Assembly (NCBI GenBank): GCA_040767605.1
Contig: JAXGOI010000001.1
Location: 868,001 to 932,000 of the forward strand
Direction: 5' to 3'
From: JAXGOI01 sp040767605
GTDB taxonomy: Bacteria > Bacillota > Dehalobacteriia > UBA4068
DNA: 64,000 bases
Of the stretch, positions 16,031 to 24,279 are shown piece by piece. Position numbers and translations under genes: made by a program. The first letter of the stretch is position 1, and the number at the start of each line of letters is the position of its first letter. The notes under the pieces are model-generated. The model made no database searches, was not told the DNA's origin, and worked only from the letters and a program-made list of their open reading frames with translations.

Positions 16031-17218
16031 TCAGGCTTTGGCAATAGTTTTGCCAAATTCAACCGCCGCTTTTTTAGAATCCTCATCCGGATTCCACAAT
16101 GTTTTATAACCCTCGCCAATAACTTTAAAGCCTGCATCCGCCATTAATTCATTAATTAATTTAACAGATTCTCCGCTCCAGCCATAGCAGCCGAAGCCGG
16201 CGGCTTTTTTATTTTTAAATTTAAGGGATTTTAAATAGCAAATTAAGCCGCCCACCGAGTGTAAAATATTATTCCCCATAGTTGGCGAGCCCACTACCAC
16301 GGTTTTAGATTTAAAAATTTCTGTTACAATATCATTTATATCTTTTTTAGCCAAGCTAAAGGTTTTTACAACAACCTCTTTATCCTCTTGAATAATACCC
16401 TCCGCTATTCTTTCGGCCAGCTCTTTTGTGCCGTTCCACATAGTATCATAAACAATTGTAATTTGATTTTCCTGATAATCATTGGCCCATTGGGCATATT
16501 TTTCAACTATTTGCATGGGGTTATCCCGCCAGATAACACCATGGCTGGTTGCAATAATATCTATGGGCAAATTCAGGGCAATTACCTCATCCAGCTTTTT
16601 CCGGAGAATAGCGCTGAAAGGCGTCAGGATATTCGCATAATATTTAATACATTCCTCAAATAAATTGCACTGGTCTACCTGATCGTTAAAAAGCTTTTCA
16701 TTGGCATAATGCTGCCCGAAGGCGTCATTGCTGAATAAAATATTATCCCCAGTTAAATATGTTGCCATGCTGTCCGGCCAGTGGAGCATTTTCATTTCCA
16801 CAAAAACCAGGCTCTTGCCATTGCCGATATCCAGGGAATCCCCGGTTTTAACTACTTTAAAATTCCAGTCTTTATGGTATTGCCCCTTTAAGGATTTTAC
16901 CGCGCTTTCCGTACAATATATAGGTGTATCCGGAATATGTTTCATTAATTCGGGGAGGGCGCCGCTATGGTCTACCTCGCCATGGTTTGCGATAATATAA
17001 TCGATTTTATTTAAATCAATTTCTTTGGCTAGATTATTAACAAACTCCTCTGCAAAGGGCATCCAAACCGTATCAATTAAGACGGTTTTTTCCTCCTCAA
17101 CTAAATAAGAATTATAGGTTGAGCCTTTATGAGTGGAAAATTCATCGCCGTGAAATTTCTGCAAATCCCAATCCACTTTACCAACCCAGCAAACATTATT
17201 TTTAACTCTCTTTTTCAT
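16031..17218 (-). CDS. fprA: A-type flavoprotein (flavodiiron protein)
   Basis: 395 residues. N-terminal metallo-beta-lactamase-like domain with a full di-iron site: HGEVDH (about 80-85), H in MLHWPDSM (about 147), D in SNDAFG (about 165), H in ATSHGV (about 225). The C-terminal flavodoxin domain starts ITIVYDTMWNGTKELAERI (about 253) with the FMN loop GSPTMGNN. It reduces O2 to water and/or NO to N2O in anaerobes. The start ATG follows AAAGGAAG. Single gene with its own promoter and terminator; the electron donor (rubredoxin or a coenzyme) is not encoded here. Confidence 0.94.
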   Translation of the reverse strand: MKKRVKNNVCWVGKVDWDLQKFHGDEFSTHKGSTYNSYLVEEEKTVLIDTVWMPFAEEFVNNLAKEIDLNKIDYIIANHGEVDHSGALPELMKHIPDTPIYCTESAVKSLKGQYHKDWNFKVVKTGDSLDIGNGKSLVFVEMKMLHWPDSMATYLTGDNILFSNDAFGQHYANEKLFNDQVDQCNLFEECIKYYANILTPFSAILRKKLDEVIALNLPIDIIATSHGVIWRDNPMQIVEKYAQWANDYQENQITIVYDTMWNGTKELAERIAEGIIQEDKEVVVKTFSLAKKDINDIVTEIFKSKTVVVGSPTMGNNILHSVGGLICYLKSLKFKNKKAAGFGCYGWSGESVKLINELMADAGFKVIGEGYKTLWNPDEDSKKAAVEFGKTIAKA

Positions 17219-17273
17219 AAAGCAACACTTCCTTTCGTTCCGTATAAAAGTAGATTATCCGTATTATATTTTT

Positions 17274-17302
17274 ATTATACCCTCCAAAGGGGATATATAC
17301 AA
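17274..17302 (-). promoter_or_regulatory. promoter of the flavodiiron gene
   Basis: Minus strand TTGTAT (17297-17302) and TATAAT (17274-17279), 17-bp spacer containing CCCC-N4-GGGG-like symmetry (TCCCCTTTGGAGGG). Confidence 0.6.
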
Positions 17303-17624
17303 TCCCGTTTAAAATATTGCGCCTTGGTAGCTTAAAAAATAAAACCTTAAACCGGATAGTAAGCATATTAATATATCTTATACAAAAATAAAAAGAGGCC
17401 AGGTAAATTAAGACCGCGTGGGAACCCTTTGTATAAAGGATTTTATGCTGTAATAAACGAATAATAAGCTATAGACCTTAACTGAAACCCATATAACATA
17501 TAATACAGAAGCTTACACCAAAAAAACATTATTTGCCATAATGCGGAGGGGAAACCTAGTTTGTTAAAATATAAATATAAGAATTAGGCATTCGGCAGCT
17601 TTGCAGTTATGGGGGGGGGTATAG
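17303..17624. other. intergenic region before the MerR gene
   Basis: About 320 bp, AT-rich. No gene-like frame or recognised RNA. A G-run (GGGGGGGGGG) at about 17611-17619 serves as ribosome site and could be a slippage-prone spot. Confidence 0.4.
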
Positions 17625-18485
17625 GTGCTTCCGGTTAAAAAACTATATACAATCGGCCAGGTATCACAAATTACAGGCATTAGCAGCAGAATGCTGCGGT
17701 ATTACGAAAAAAAGGAAATACTTATGCCGGCGGAGAGAAGCCCGGAAAACAATTACCGCCTTTATACGGAAAAACAATTAGAAGAATTGCTGCTATTTAA
17801 GGAGCTTAACCGGGTAGGGTTTTCAATGGAGAACCTTATAAATATTTTTGAAGACCGTGATTTAAGCTCTTTGCAAAAAGAACTGGAAAATAAAATCCAG
17901 CTTGCAAATAAAGAAATTCTCGATGCAATCCGTAATTATGTCCATATAAATGAACTCCATTTTAGGGTGCTAAAATCCCTAAACATTTTGCAAAGCAAAA
18001 ATACTATTGCATCTAATTCGGTTATTAATTTAATTGATATGCCCGATCAAGAAGTAGTTTTTATCCGCTATTATGGTCTATTTAACAGCAGAGAAATATT
18101 TATGGAAAAGGTTGGGGAATTATATCGCTTAATAAAAAAATATAATCTGTTTACCTTAGGCCCCCTATTTGTTATCTTTCATGATCAATACCTTACATCA
18201 TTCAATATGGTAAAGGGAGATGTGGAAATTTGTGTACCTCTGGAAAACACGGATACAAAATGCCCTAATATCAGAACCCTTAAGGCTTTCAGGGCCATTT
18301 CACATCTGCTTGTGGGTCCATATTCGCAGCTTGAAACCACATATAAAGCGCTGGAACTCTGGGGCAGGGAACATAATTTTAAGCTGTCGGGCTCTTCTCT
18401 TGAAGAATATGTAGTAAACCCCACAATGACTTCCGTAGATAATAATTATGCAACCCAAATATATTTGCCAATAATAAAGGATTAA
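17625..18485 (+). CDS. MerR-family regulator with GyrI-like effector domain
   Basis: 286 residues from GTG at 17625, preceded by a poly-G ribosome site. N-terminal MerR HTH (YTIGQVSQITGISSRMLRYY, about 8-27, then the wing ENNYRLY), a coiled coil at about 75-115, then a GyrI/BmrR-type ligand domain (about 140-285; VVFIRYYGLF, GDVEICVPLE). These proteins bind bulky hydrophobic or cationic effectors and activate promoters with long spacers. It is convergent with the ureohydrolase operon, whose promoter has a 19-bp spacer, and is thus its likely activator. Confidence 0.85.
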   Translation: MLPVKKLYTIGQVSQITGISSRMLRYYEKKEILMPAERSPENNYRLYTEKQLEELLLFKELNRVGFSMENLINIFEDRDLSSLQKELENKIQLANKEILDAIRNYVHINELHFRVLKSLNILQSKNTIASNSVINLIDMPDQEVVFIRYYGLFNSREIFMEKVGELYRLIKKYNLFTLGPLFVIFHDQYLTSFNMVKGDVEICVPLENTDTKCPNIRTLKAFRAISHLLVGPYSQLETTYKALELWGREHNFKLSGSSLEEYVVNPTMTSVDNNYATQIYLPIIKD

Positions 18486-18548
18486 TAGCTATAAAAACCT
18501 ACTTAGAAATTCCCAACAAAAAAAAGATGAGCAAATAACACATTTTTA

Positions 18549-18576
18549 GGTCTTCGCCATTGGCGAAGACCATTTT
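18549..18576 (+). terminator. terminator of the MerR gene
   Basis: GGTCTTCGCC / GGCGAAGACC, perfect 10-bp stem with 3-nt loop, followed by ATTTTTAT. Confidence 0.8.
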
Positions 18577-18678
18577 TATGTTCTTTTAAGCAAGTTTCTG
18601 TAAATAATCAAACAGGTCTTATTCTGCTTCTTTTGTTATTCTAAATAGTTATAATATCATATATGACCCGATAGAAAA

Positions 18679-18733
18679 CTCCCCTCTGTATAGCCCTGAA
18701 TTTTATTATTTCAGGTGTCTGCACAAAGGGGAG
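18679..18733 (-). terminator. terminator of the ureohydrolase operon
   Basis: On the minus strand CTCCCCTTTGT pairs with ACAGAGGGGAG (11 bp, one G-U), enclosing a second stem CTGAA / TTCAG, then TTTT. It lies 50 bp after the symporter stop. Confidence 0.65.
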
Positions 18734-18781
18734 CATATCCCCGATGTTACTATAGATTTTTGTTTTTATATTTTTAAAATA

Positions 18782-20203
18782 TTAATCCGTGCTTTCCGCC
18801 TGTACCTTTTTCTCCCACTCAACAAGTCTGTTCTCTTCGGGTTTTGTCAGCAAGGAAACAGCAATAATTGTAACTAACCCCGCCAAAACCCCGTATATAA
18901 TTGTCATATTAGAACTCATGCCAAGCTTCATTACCCCTCCGATAAAAACCACCATACTTACAATCATAGATGATACGGCAGCCTTTGTTGTGCATCTATT
19001 CCAGAATAGAGCAGCTAGGGTAGGAACAAGCATACCCCCTACTAAAACACCGTAACTGAAATCCAGGGCAACTAAAATATCCTGAAGCCTTAGGGCTACA
19101 ATAATAGTCAAAACACCTATTATAAGCAATGAATTACGAAGATATTTTAATTTTTGATCATCCGTTAAATCCTTTTTAAAAGGTGCAATTAAGTCATAAA
19201 CTACCACAGTACCCGCGGATAGAAAAGGTCCGTCCATTGTAGACATAATTGCAGATAAGCAACCGCCAATAATAAGCCCGGCAAAACCAACCGGCAGATA
19301 GTTTACAATCATCCTTCCATATGCCATTTGAGGGTCTTCCAAACCCGGTATAAGTATAGCAGCACACATACCGATGATTACTACTCCTATGCCGTATAGC
19401 CAGGCAAAGCCCATAGCAGCTACAGAACCGACTTTGGCAACCTTAACGCTTTTTGCCGTAAACAGCCGCTGCCACATAGATTGGTCAACAAAAATCCCTA
19501 ATGTGTAAAGAACAAAGAAAGAAAATATTCTTTCCCAACCAACCGAGGTAACACTGAAATATGATGGTTCAAGTGATGTGGCGAGGCTGGAAAAACCACC
19601 CGCATTATATAGGGCAATAGGTACAAAAACAAATAATACTCCAACCATAAGTATTATCCACTGAAAAAAGTCCGTGTATGATACTGCCCACATTCCGCCC
19701 ATATAAGAATATGCAATCCCAACTATACCACCAATTAGCATCGATAAAACAAGGTTCCAGCCCAAAAGGGAATTGAGCAAAGTGCCCATGGCTATAACCT
19801 GCACAACAGAGAGAGTCATTAAAAATACCACCATAAAAATAGAGCATAGTAATTGAGCCGTACGATTATAACGGATACCTAAAAGCTGTCCTAAGGTAGT
19901 CAGTTTTGATTTTATCAGCCTGCTGCTGAAAAAGATCCCCAGCAAACCAACACCAAGGGCCAGGAGAAATACAAACCAAAAGCCTGAAATTCCAAATTCA
20001 TACCCCAAGCGCGCGCTGCTTAAAGTAGAAGCTCCACCAAGAATTAGGGCACACATGCAGGGGGTAAATAGCCATATTTTTAAACCCCTGTTTGCAACCA
20101 GATAGCCCTCAATATTTTCGGTTCTTTTTTTAGTAAAATAACCAACCAACAACATACCGATAAGATAGGCAATAACTACAATAATATCCAGTGTCCTACT
20201 CAA
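18782..20203 (-). CDS. sodium:solute symporter (SSS family)
   Basis: 473 residues, about 13 membrane helices. Typical SSS features: RTENIEGYLVANRGLKIW after helix 1, ALILGGASTLSSARLGYEFG at about 52-71 (family GxxS Na site), and GGCLSAIMSTMDGPFLSAGT (about 319-338), the conserved SAxMST motif of Na2. It imports an organic solute with sodium. Last gene of the operon after the ureohydrolase and aminotransferase, so a guanidino compound, polyamine or amino acid is the likely cargo. Confidence 0.9.
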   Translation of the reverse strand: MSRTLDIIVVIAYLIGMLLVGYFTKKRTENIEGYLVANRGLKIWLFTPCMCALILGGASTLSSARLGYEFGISGFWFVFLLALGVGLLGIFFSSRLIKSKLTTLGQLLGIRYNRTAQLLCSIFMVVFLMTLSVVQVIAMGTLLNSLLGWNLVLSMLIGGIVGIAYSYMGGMWAVSYTDFFQWIILMVGVLFVFVPIALYNAGGFSSLATSLEPSYFSVTSVGWERIFSFFVLYTLGIFVDQSMWQRLFTAKSVKVAKVGSVAAMGFAWLYGIGVVIIGMCAAILIPGLEDPQMAYGRMIVNYLPVGFAGLIIGGCLSAIMSTMDGPFLSAGTVVVYDLIAPFKKDLTDDQKLKYLRNSLLIIGVLTIIVALRLQDILVALDFSYGVLVGGMLVPTLAALFWNRCTTKAAVSSMIVSMVVFIGGVMKLGMSSNMTIIYGVLAGLVTIIAVSLLTKPEENRLVEWEKKVQAESTD

Positions 20204-20267
20204 GCTAAACCCTCCTTTAAAAAATTATTATGGCGGGAAACAATTAGCTAACCACCTCCTTGCCTAT

Positions 20268-21674
20268 TTAATAACCGTATTTTTTTTCAACCTCTCCGAT
20301 AGCCTCATCAAGACGTTCAAAGATTATATCAATCTCAGTGTCTTTGATAATTAAGGGCGGTGTAAGCATAATTTTATCCCCTACCAGACCATTGGCTATA
20401 TCTCTTTTTTCTAATAGCCCTTTAATGTCCTGATGATTAAGATACTCTTTATTTACTACCTGCCCATAGGCCAAGGTCAGTAAACCCCTTTTCTCAGCCT
20501 GGGTTGCAATTTCTCCGGCGAAATTCCATGCTTGAGGCAATACTTCCTTACTTGCTTTATCTTTGACAAATTCCAAACCCCAGAGTAATCCCATACCATT
20601 GAATATACCTATGGTTGGGTGAGCTGCTTTTAATTTTTCTAAGCTATTTCTAATATAGGGCTCCCTTTCCCCAACGGAATCAATTAAGCGTTCTTCTTCC
20701 ATAATATCCAGGGTTTTTAAAATAGCGGCGCATTGCATAGGCTGATTGGTCATGGTAAAGCCTATTCCCATAACTCCTTTACCTGTTTCAATCACATCTA
20801 TTACCTTTTTATTAACACCAACCACTGCAGCGGGAATATACCCCCCCCCGATTCCCTTACCTAAGGTAAAGATATCCGGCTTAAAATTAAAATGCTCATA
20901 TGCGTTGAATTTACCCGTCCTTCCAGAGCCTACCAGAACCTCATCAGCAATAATCAATACATCGTACTTATTACAAATTTCCTGAAGACTATTAAAATAG
21001 GCCCGATTTTGAGGATAAGCACACGCCAGGCTTGTGCCGGATATTGTCTCTATAAAAAGAGCTGCAACCTTATTAGGGCCAAGCTTAATAATTTCTTCTT
21101 CCAAAGCTTTAGCACAGGGAACATCACAATTCTCGGGTTTTTCATTATACCAGCAGCGGTAACAATATGATGGGGGAATATGGGCCTGCTCCTTAATATA
21201 GGGCTGGTATTTTTCCCTGAACCCTAAATGCGCTGCTGTAGATAGGGTAAACATTGAGGAACCGTGATAACTAAAATGCTTGCCGATAATGAGGTGCTTA
21301 TCGGGGCAGCCCTTCTCCAAATAATATTGGCGTACAATTTTAAAAGCAGTCTCATTTGCCTCCGTACCGCCGGAAACAATCATAAATTTTGAATACCCTG
21401 TAATTTGATTCAGCTTCTCCGTAACATTAAGAAGAGCCGGATTAATACTGTATACGCGGTAAGCAAATTCTAAAGTTGATGCCTGATTATAAAGGGCCTG
21501 GGCCATATCTTCCCTCCCGTGCCCGATGGAACAGCTAAAGGGCCCCCCGGTGGAATCAAGATATTTATTGCCATTAGAATCATAAAGATATATACCTTCG
21601 CCTCTTACAATATTTAAATAATTTTTCTTTAAATTCGGCGTATATATATGATGTTTTTTTATGATAGTTATCAC
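20268..21674 (-). CDS. class-III aminotransferase (PLP)
   Basis: 468 residues from GTG at 21674. Fold type I: YLDSTGGPFSCSIGHGRED (about 38-56), SGGTEANETAFK (phosphate and PLP ring contact), IADEVLVGSGRTGKF (D binds the pyridine nitrogen), LGKGIGGGYIP with the Schiff-base Lys. An insertion near 165-185 (CYRCWYNEKPENCDVPC) has four cysteines, seen in some omega-aminotransferases of this branch. The family moves an omega-amino group to pyruvate or 2-oxoglutarate. Next to a ureohydrolase it could act on the diamine or omega-amino acid released there. Confidence 0.88.
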   Translation of the reverse strand: MITIIKKHHIYTPNLKKNYLNIVRGEGIYLYDSNGNKYLDSTGGPFSCSIGHGREDMAQALYNQASTLEFAYRVYSINPALLNVTEKLNQITGYSKFMIVSGGTEANETAFKIVRQYYLEKGCPDKHLIIGKHFSYHGSSMFTLSTAAHLGFREKYQPYIKEQAHIPPSYCYRCWYNEKPENCDVPCAKALEEEIIKLGPNKVAALFIETISGTSLACAYPQNRAYFNSLQEICNKYDVLIIADEVLVGSGRTGKFNAYEHFNFKPDIFTLGKGIGGGYIPAAVVGVNKKVIDVIETGKGVMGIGFTMTNQPMQCAAILKTLDIMEEERLIDSVGEREPYIRNSLEKLKAAHPTIGIFNGMGLLWGLEFVKDKASKEVLPQAWNFAGEIATQAEKRGLLTLAYGQVVNKEYLNHQDIKGLLEKRDIANGLVGDKIMLTPPLIIKDTEIDIIFERLDEAIGEVEKKYGY

Positions 21675-21706
21675 TCTTTTCGATTTTTATTGGACAATAA
21701 ATTTCA

Positions 21707-22663
21707 CTATTTCCCCTTCTTATTGAAGGCGATTAGCCCCAAATAAGTATGGACAATAGTGGCCGCCAAAAAGGCTGTAATTTGCGAAACATCATAAGGC
21801 GGGGCAACTTCGGCTATATCAAAACCAACAAAATCGATTCCCCCTAAACCATTTAGAATGGTTAAAGCCTCATGACCATTAAAGCCGCCGATCTCATACA
21901 CTCCCGTACCCGGAGCAGAAGCGGGATCAATAAAATCAATATCAAAGGTAAGGAAGGTTTTTTTATTGCCCACCCTCTCCCTGATTTGCCGAATGGTTTC
22001 AGGAAGGCCAATTTCGCGGACCTTATCCGCAGTAAGTACCTTTATACCAATTTCTGTGGAAAACTTTGTGTCATCCCCATAATACATGGTCCCCCTAGGG
22101 CCAACTGTAATACAATGCTCGGTATCTATTAATCCCTCTTCATAAGCTCTTTTAATGGCGGTGCCATGATTATATTTCCCACCGAGAAAATCATCCCATG
22201 TATCTACATGGGCATCAAAATGCACTAAAGCCAAAGGGCCGTAAACTTTTGCCAATGCCCGTAATTCCGGTAAAGGTATAGAGTGATCTCCGCCTAAACC
22301 AATGGGTATAATATTCCTTTCCGCCAAAGGCAATAGGGTATCATAAATATTTTTATACGATTGCTCGTATTGCTCGGGGATACAATTTACATCCCCAAAA
22401 TCCACACCGGATAACTCCTCCATAATATTTACACCCAAAGATACATTATAGGGCCTCAATAGGGCGGAAATTTCCCTGATTGAAGCCGGTCCAAAACGTG
22501 CCCCCGGCCTATAATTTGCAGATGTGTCATAGGGCATACCGATTATTGCATAATCAATATCCTCCAAGGTTTTCAAATAGGGTAATCTCATAAATGTCTT
22601 AATCCCTATAAAACGGGGTACCTTTTGTGCGTCCTCCTGGGTATATTTCGGTTTCTTATTCAT
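21707..22663 (-). CDS. ureohydrolase (agmatinase/guanidinobutyrase family)
   Basis: 318 residues. Binuclear Mn site: GGDHSIPLP (about 123-131), HFDAHVDTWDD (about 147-157), FDIDFIDPASAPGTG (about 239-253), then YEIGGFNGHEA where GxPEPGGL-type loops define specificity. It hydrolyses a guanidino group to urea plus an amine. The specificity loop (VYEIGG) differs from classical agmatinase (TPEPGG), so guanidinobutyrate, agmatine or another guanidino compound are all possible. First gene of the operon with the aminotransferase (32 bp) and symporter. Confidence 0.88.
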   Translation of the reverse strand: MNKKPKYTQEDAQKVPRFIGIKTFMRLPYLKTLEDIDYAIIGMPYDTSANYRPGARFGPASIREISALLRPYNVSLGVNIMEELSGVDFGDVNCIPEQYEQSYKNIYDTLLPLAERNIIPIGLGGDHSIPLPELRALAKVYGPLALVHFDAHVDTWDDFLGGKYNHGTAIKRAYEEGLIDTEHCITVGPRGTMYYGDDTKFSTEIGIKVLTADKVREIGLPETIRQIRERVGNKKTFLTFDIDFIDPASAPGTGVYEIGGFNGHEALTILNGLGGIDFVGFDIAEVAPPYDVSQITAFLAATIVHTYLGLIAFNKKGK

Positions 22664-22709
22664 TTTTTAACCCCCTTATCTTATTGTTTAGTTATTTGCT
22701 TATATGATA

Positions 22710-22740
22710 ATTGTAGCCCTTGCCATAATGTGAATGTCAA
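22710..22740 (-). promoter_or_regulatory. MerR-type (19-bp spacer) promoter of the ureohydrolase operon
   Basis: Minus strand TTGACA (22735-22740) and TACAAT (22710-22715) separated by 19 bp. Strong boxes at a spacing too long for sigma-70 alone are typical of promoters opened by MerR-family activators, and a MerR gene lies at the other end of the operon. Upstream of the -35 are dyads GTTGCC-N7-GGCGAC (22748-22766, one mismatch) and GCCACT-A-AGTGGC (22778-22790). Confidence 0.6.
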
Positions 22741-22790
22741 TATACGAGTTGCCAAAATTGGGCGACTATTTTAACTTGCCACTAAGTGGC

Positions 22791-23358
22791 CTTAATATAT
22801 TAGTCAATTCATTCTTTTAAAAACGGATGGTAAAACCCTTAAGAAAACTGCTTTATTTCTTTGACATTAAAATATAGTTCGTCAAGGTTTTATTTGGCAG
22901 ATAATTTGGAAACTTAGGCTACATCGAATATCTTACTGAGGTAAACTCTATTTACATTAAAAAAACCCCCTTAAAATTATGCTTAGGGAGTTTATTATTA
23001 AAAAACTATAAATTAATTATCGTTTACCTTTTATTTTTAAGAGTATTATTAACAAATTTAAATAATTATAATAAATCTTACTCTACCCTGCCAATATGTT
23101 ATTACCCCACCTATAATTAAAATTATTTTTAGTCGCCAAAGCAAATAAAACATCTTCTCTTAAATAGCAAATCGTTTTAAGCGGATCGCATAAAAGGATT
23201 AAGACAATTGCCTTAACCCTTTTGTACGTTTCCATATTTATCAGGAGGTTTATTAAAGTGGGCAAATTTTAAACCTATCCCCGTTTAATTTTTACACCCT
23301 GCAAACCTATAGGCGGCTCCCCTATTTGATTTTATTTGGTGGTAAAAAGTGAATGTAT
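22791..23358. other. 570-bp AT-rich intergenic region
   Basis: No supported gene. A weak hairpin (CCCCCTT...AGGGAG) next to an A7 run near 22959-22990 could be a minus-strand terminator. A 60-codon minus-strand frame at 23083-23265 has no ribosome site or recognisable similarity. Confidence 0.4.
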
Positions 23359-23667
23359 TTAAGAATCATACTCATATTTTACAATAAATAACTCTAAAGG
23401 CTCTTCTCCTCTATTGCCTAATTCCGTATCGGCCCCTTTGGGTATATTAACCAGATGCCCCGGGCCAAAGGTTTTTTGGGGATTATTTTCTATTTTTACA
23501 CTCAGCTCTCCCCGGATAATCAGGGCATAGACAATTGCATCCGTAGGGTGCTTTGGGAAAACCTTACCCGGGGAAATAAGGGCATGATTCATAAGAAGTT
23601 TTTCGTCCTTAAAAATATTTTCAAATATTTCCTTATTTGTAATTGTATAATTATAAACCTTTTCCAT
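23359..23667 (-). CDS. small single-domain cupin protein
   Basis: 102 residues forming one cupin barrel. Motif 1 is degenerate (SPGKVFPKHPTDAIVYALIIRG, about 32-53) and motif 2 is GPGHLVNIPKGADTELGN (about 67-84). Only one or two possible metal-ligand histidines remain (H39 and possibly H70), so metal binding is uncertain. It stands alone between the ureohydrolase operon and the GIY-YIG gene. Function unknown; it may be a ligand-binding or sugar/amino-acid-handling cupin. Confidence 0.65.
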   Translation of the reverse strand: MEKVYNYTITNKEIFENIFKDEKLLMNHALISPGKVFPKHPTDAIVYALIIRGELSVKIENNPQKTFGPGHLVNIPKGADTELGNRGEEPLELFIVKYEYDS

Positions 23668-23761
23668 TTAATCACCCTCTAATCCGAATATTTTATATGT
23701 ATTTTAAAAAGCAAAATTGCAGCTTAGCTGATTTAATTGCCGCTATAGGCAAAGGCGGGGC

Positions 23762-24019
23762 TTATTTAATAAATTGCAATTTTTCCTTATGGCTTAGTCT
23801 TTTAAAGGCGGCCTCTCTTTTAAGGGCCTGATTCTTGGTGGCAAAACCCTCGGAATAAATTAATTCCACCGGCAGGCGGGAACGAGTATATTTAGCCCCT
23901 TTCCCTTGATTATGCTGTGCCAGGCGGCGCTTTAAATTAATTGTATAGCCGCTGTAAATGCTGGAATCGGCGCAAAGGAGCAAATAGGCATAATATTTTT
24001 TATCTTCCGGGGCTTTCAT
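23762..24019 (-). CDS. GIY-YIG nuclease-fold protein (UPF0213 type)
   Basis: 85 residues, typical of this family. YYAYLLLCADSSIYSGYTIN (about 9-28) carries the GIY-YIG-like YxYLL...YSGYT strands, followed by LKRRLAQHNQGKGAKYTRSR with the conserved Arg, and EGFATKNQALKREAAFKRL with the conserved Glu. The fold is that of structure-specific endonucleases (SLX1, UvrC); cellular role of the short family is not established. Confidence 0.88.
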   Translation of the reverse strand: MKAPEDKKYYAYLLLCADSSIYSGYTINLKRRLAQHNQGKGAKYTRSRLPVELIYSEGFATKNQALKREAAFKRLSHKEKLQFIK

Positions 24020-24084
24020 TCTATTTTCCCCCTTTATTCTCTCCTTATATTTTTCCCTTATGTTTTCTCCTTATATTTTTACTT

Positions 24085-24123
24085 AGGCTTTCTTTTTAGG
24101 CTTTCTTTTTAGGCTTTCTTTTT
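24085..24123. repeat. tandem repeat, 3 x 13 bp
   Basis: Three exact copies of AGGCTTTCTTTTT, followed by a degenerate continuation (AAGCCTG). Two spaced copies of TCTCCTTATATTTTT lie just upstream. Located between the GIY-YIG and SulP genes. Confidence 0.85.
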
Positions 24124-24279
24124 AAGCCTGTTTCGCCGCCGTTTTTTATTCTAGATTTTTATTTTAGGATATTTAGGCCGGTTTTATTTCCAATTTTAAT
24201 TCTGTTTTAAATACAATCTTAAAATAGCTGTAAATAAAGCAACTTTATTTAGAGGCGGATAAATCCCCTTTTTACCTGT

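Noticed and set aside
17611..17619. Poly-G tract as a phase-variation switch for the MerR gene
   Set aside because: It lies upstream of the GTG and acts as the ribosome site; changes in length would alter spacing at most, and no alternative frame is affected.
23083..23265. 60-codon minus-strand frame
   Set aside because: No ribosome site, no recognisable domain, biased by AT-rich sequence.
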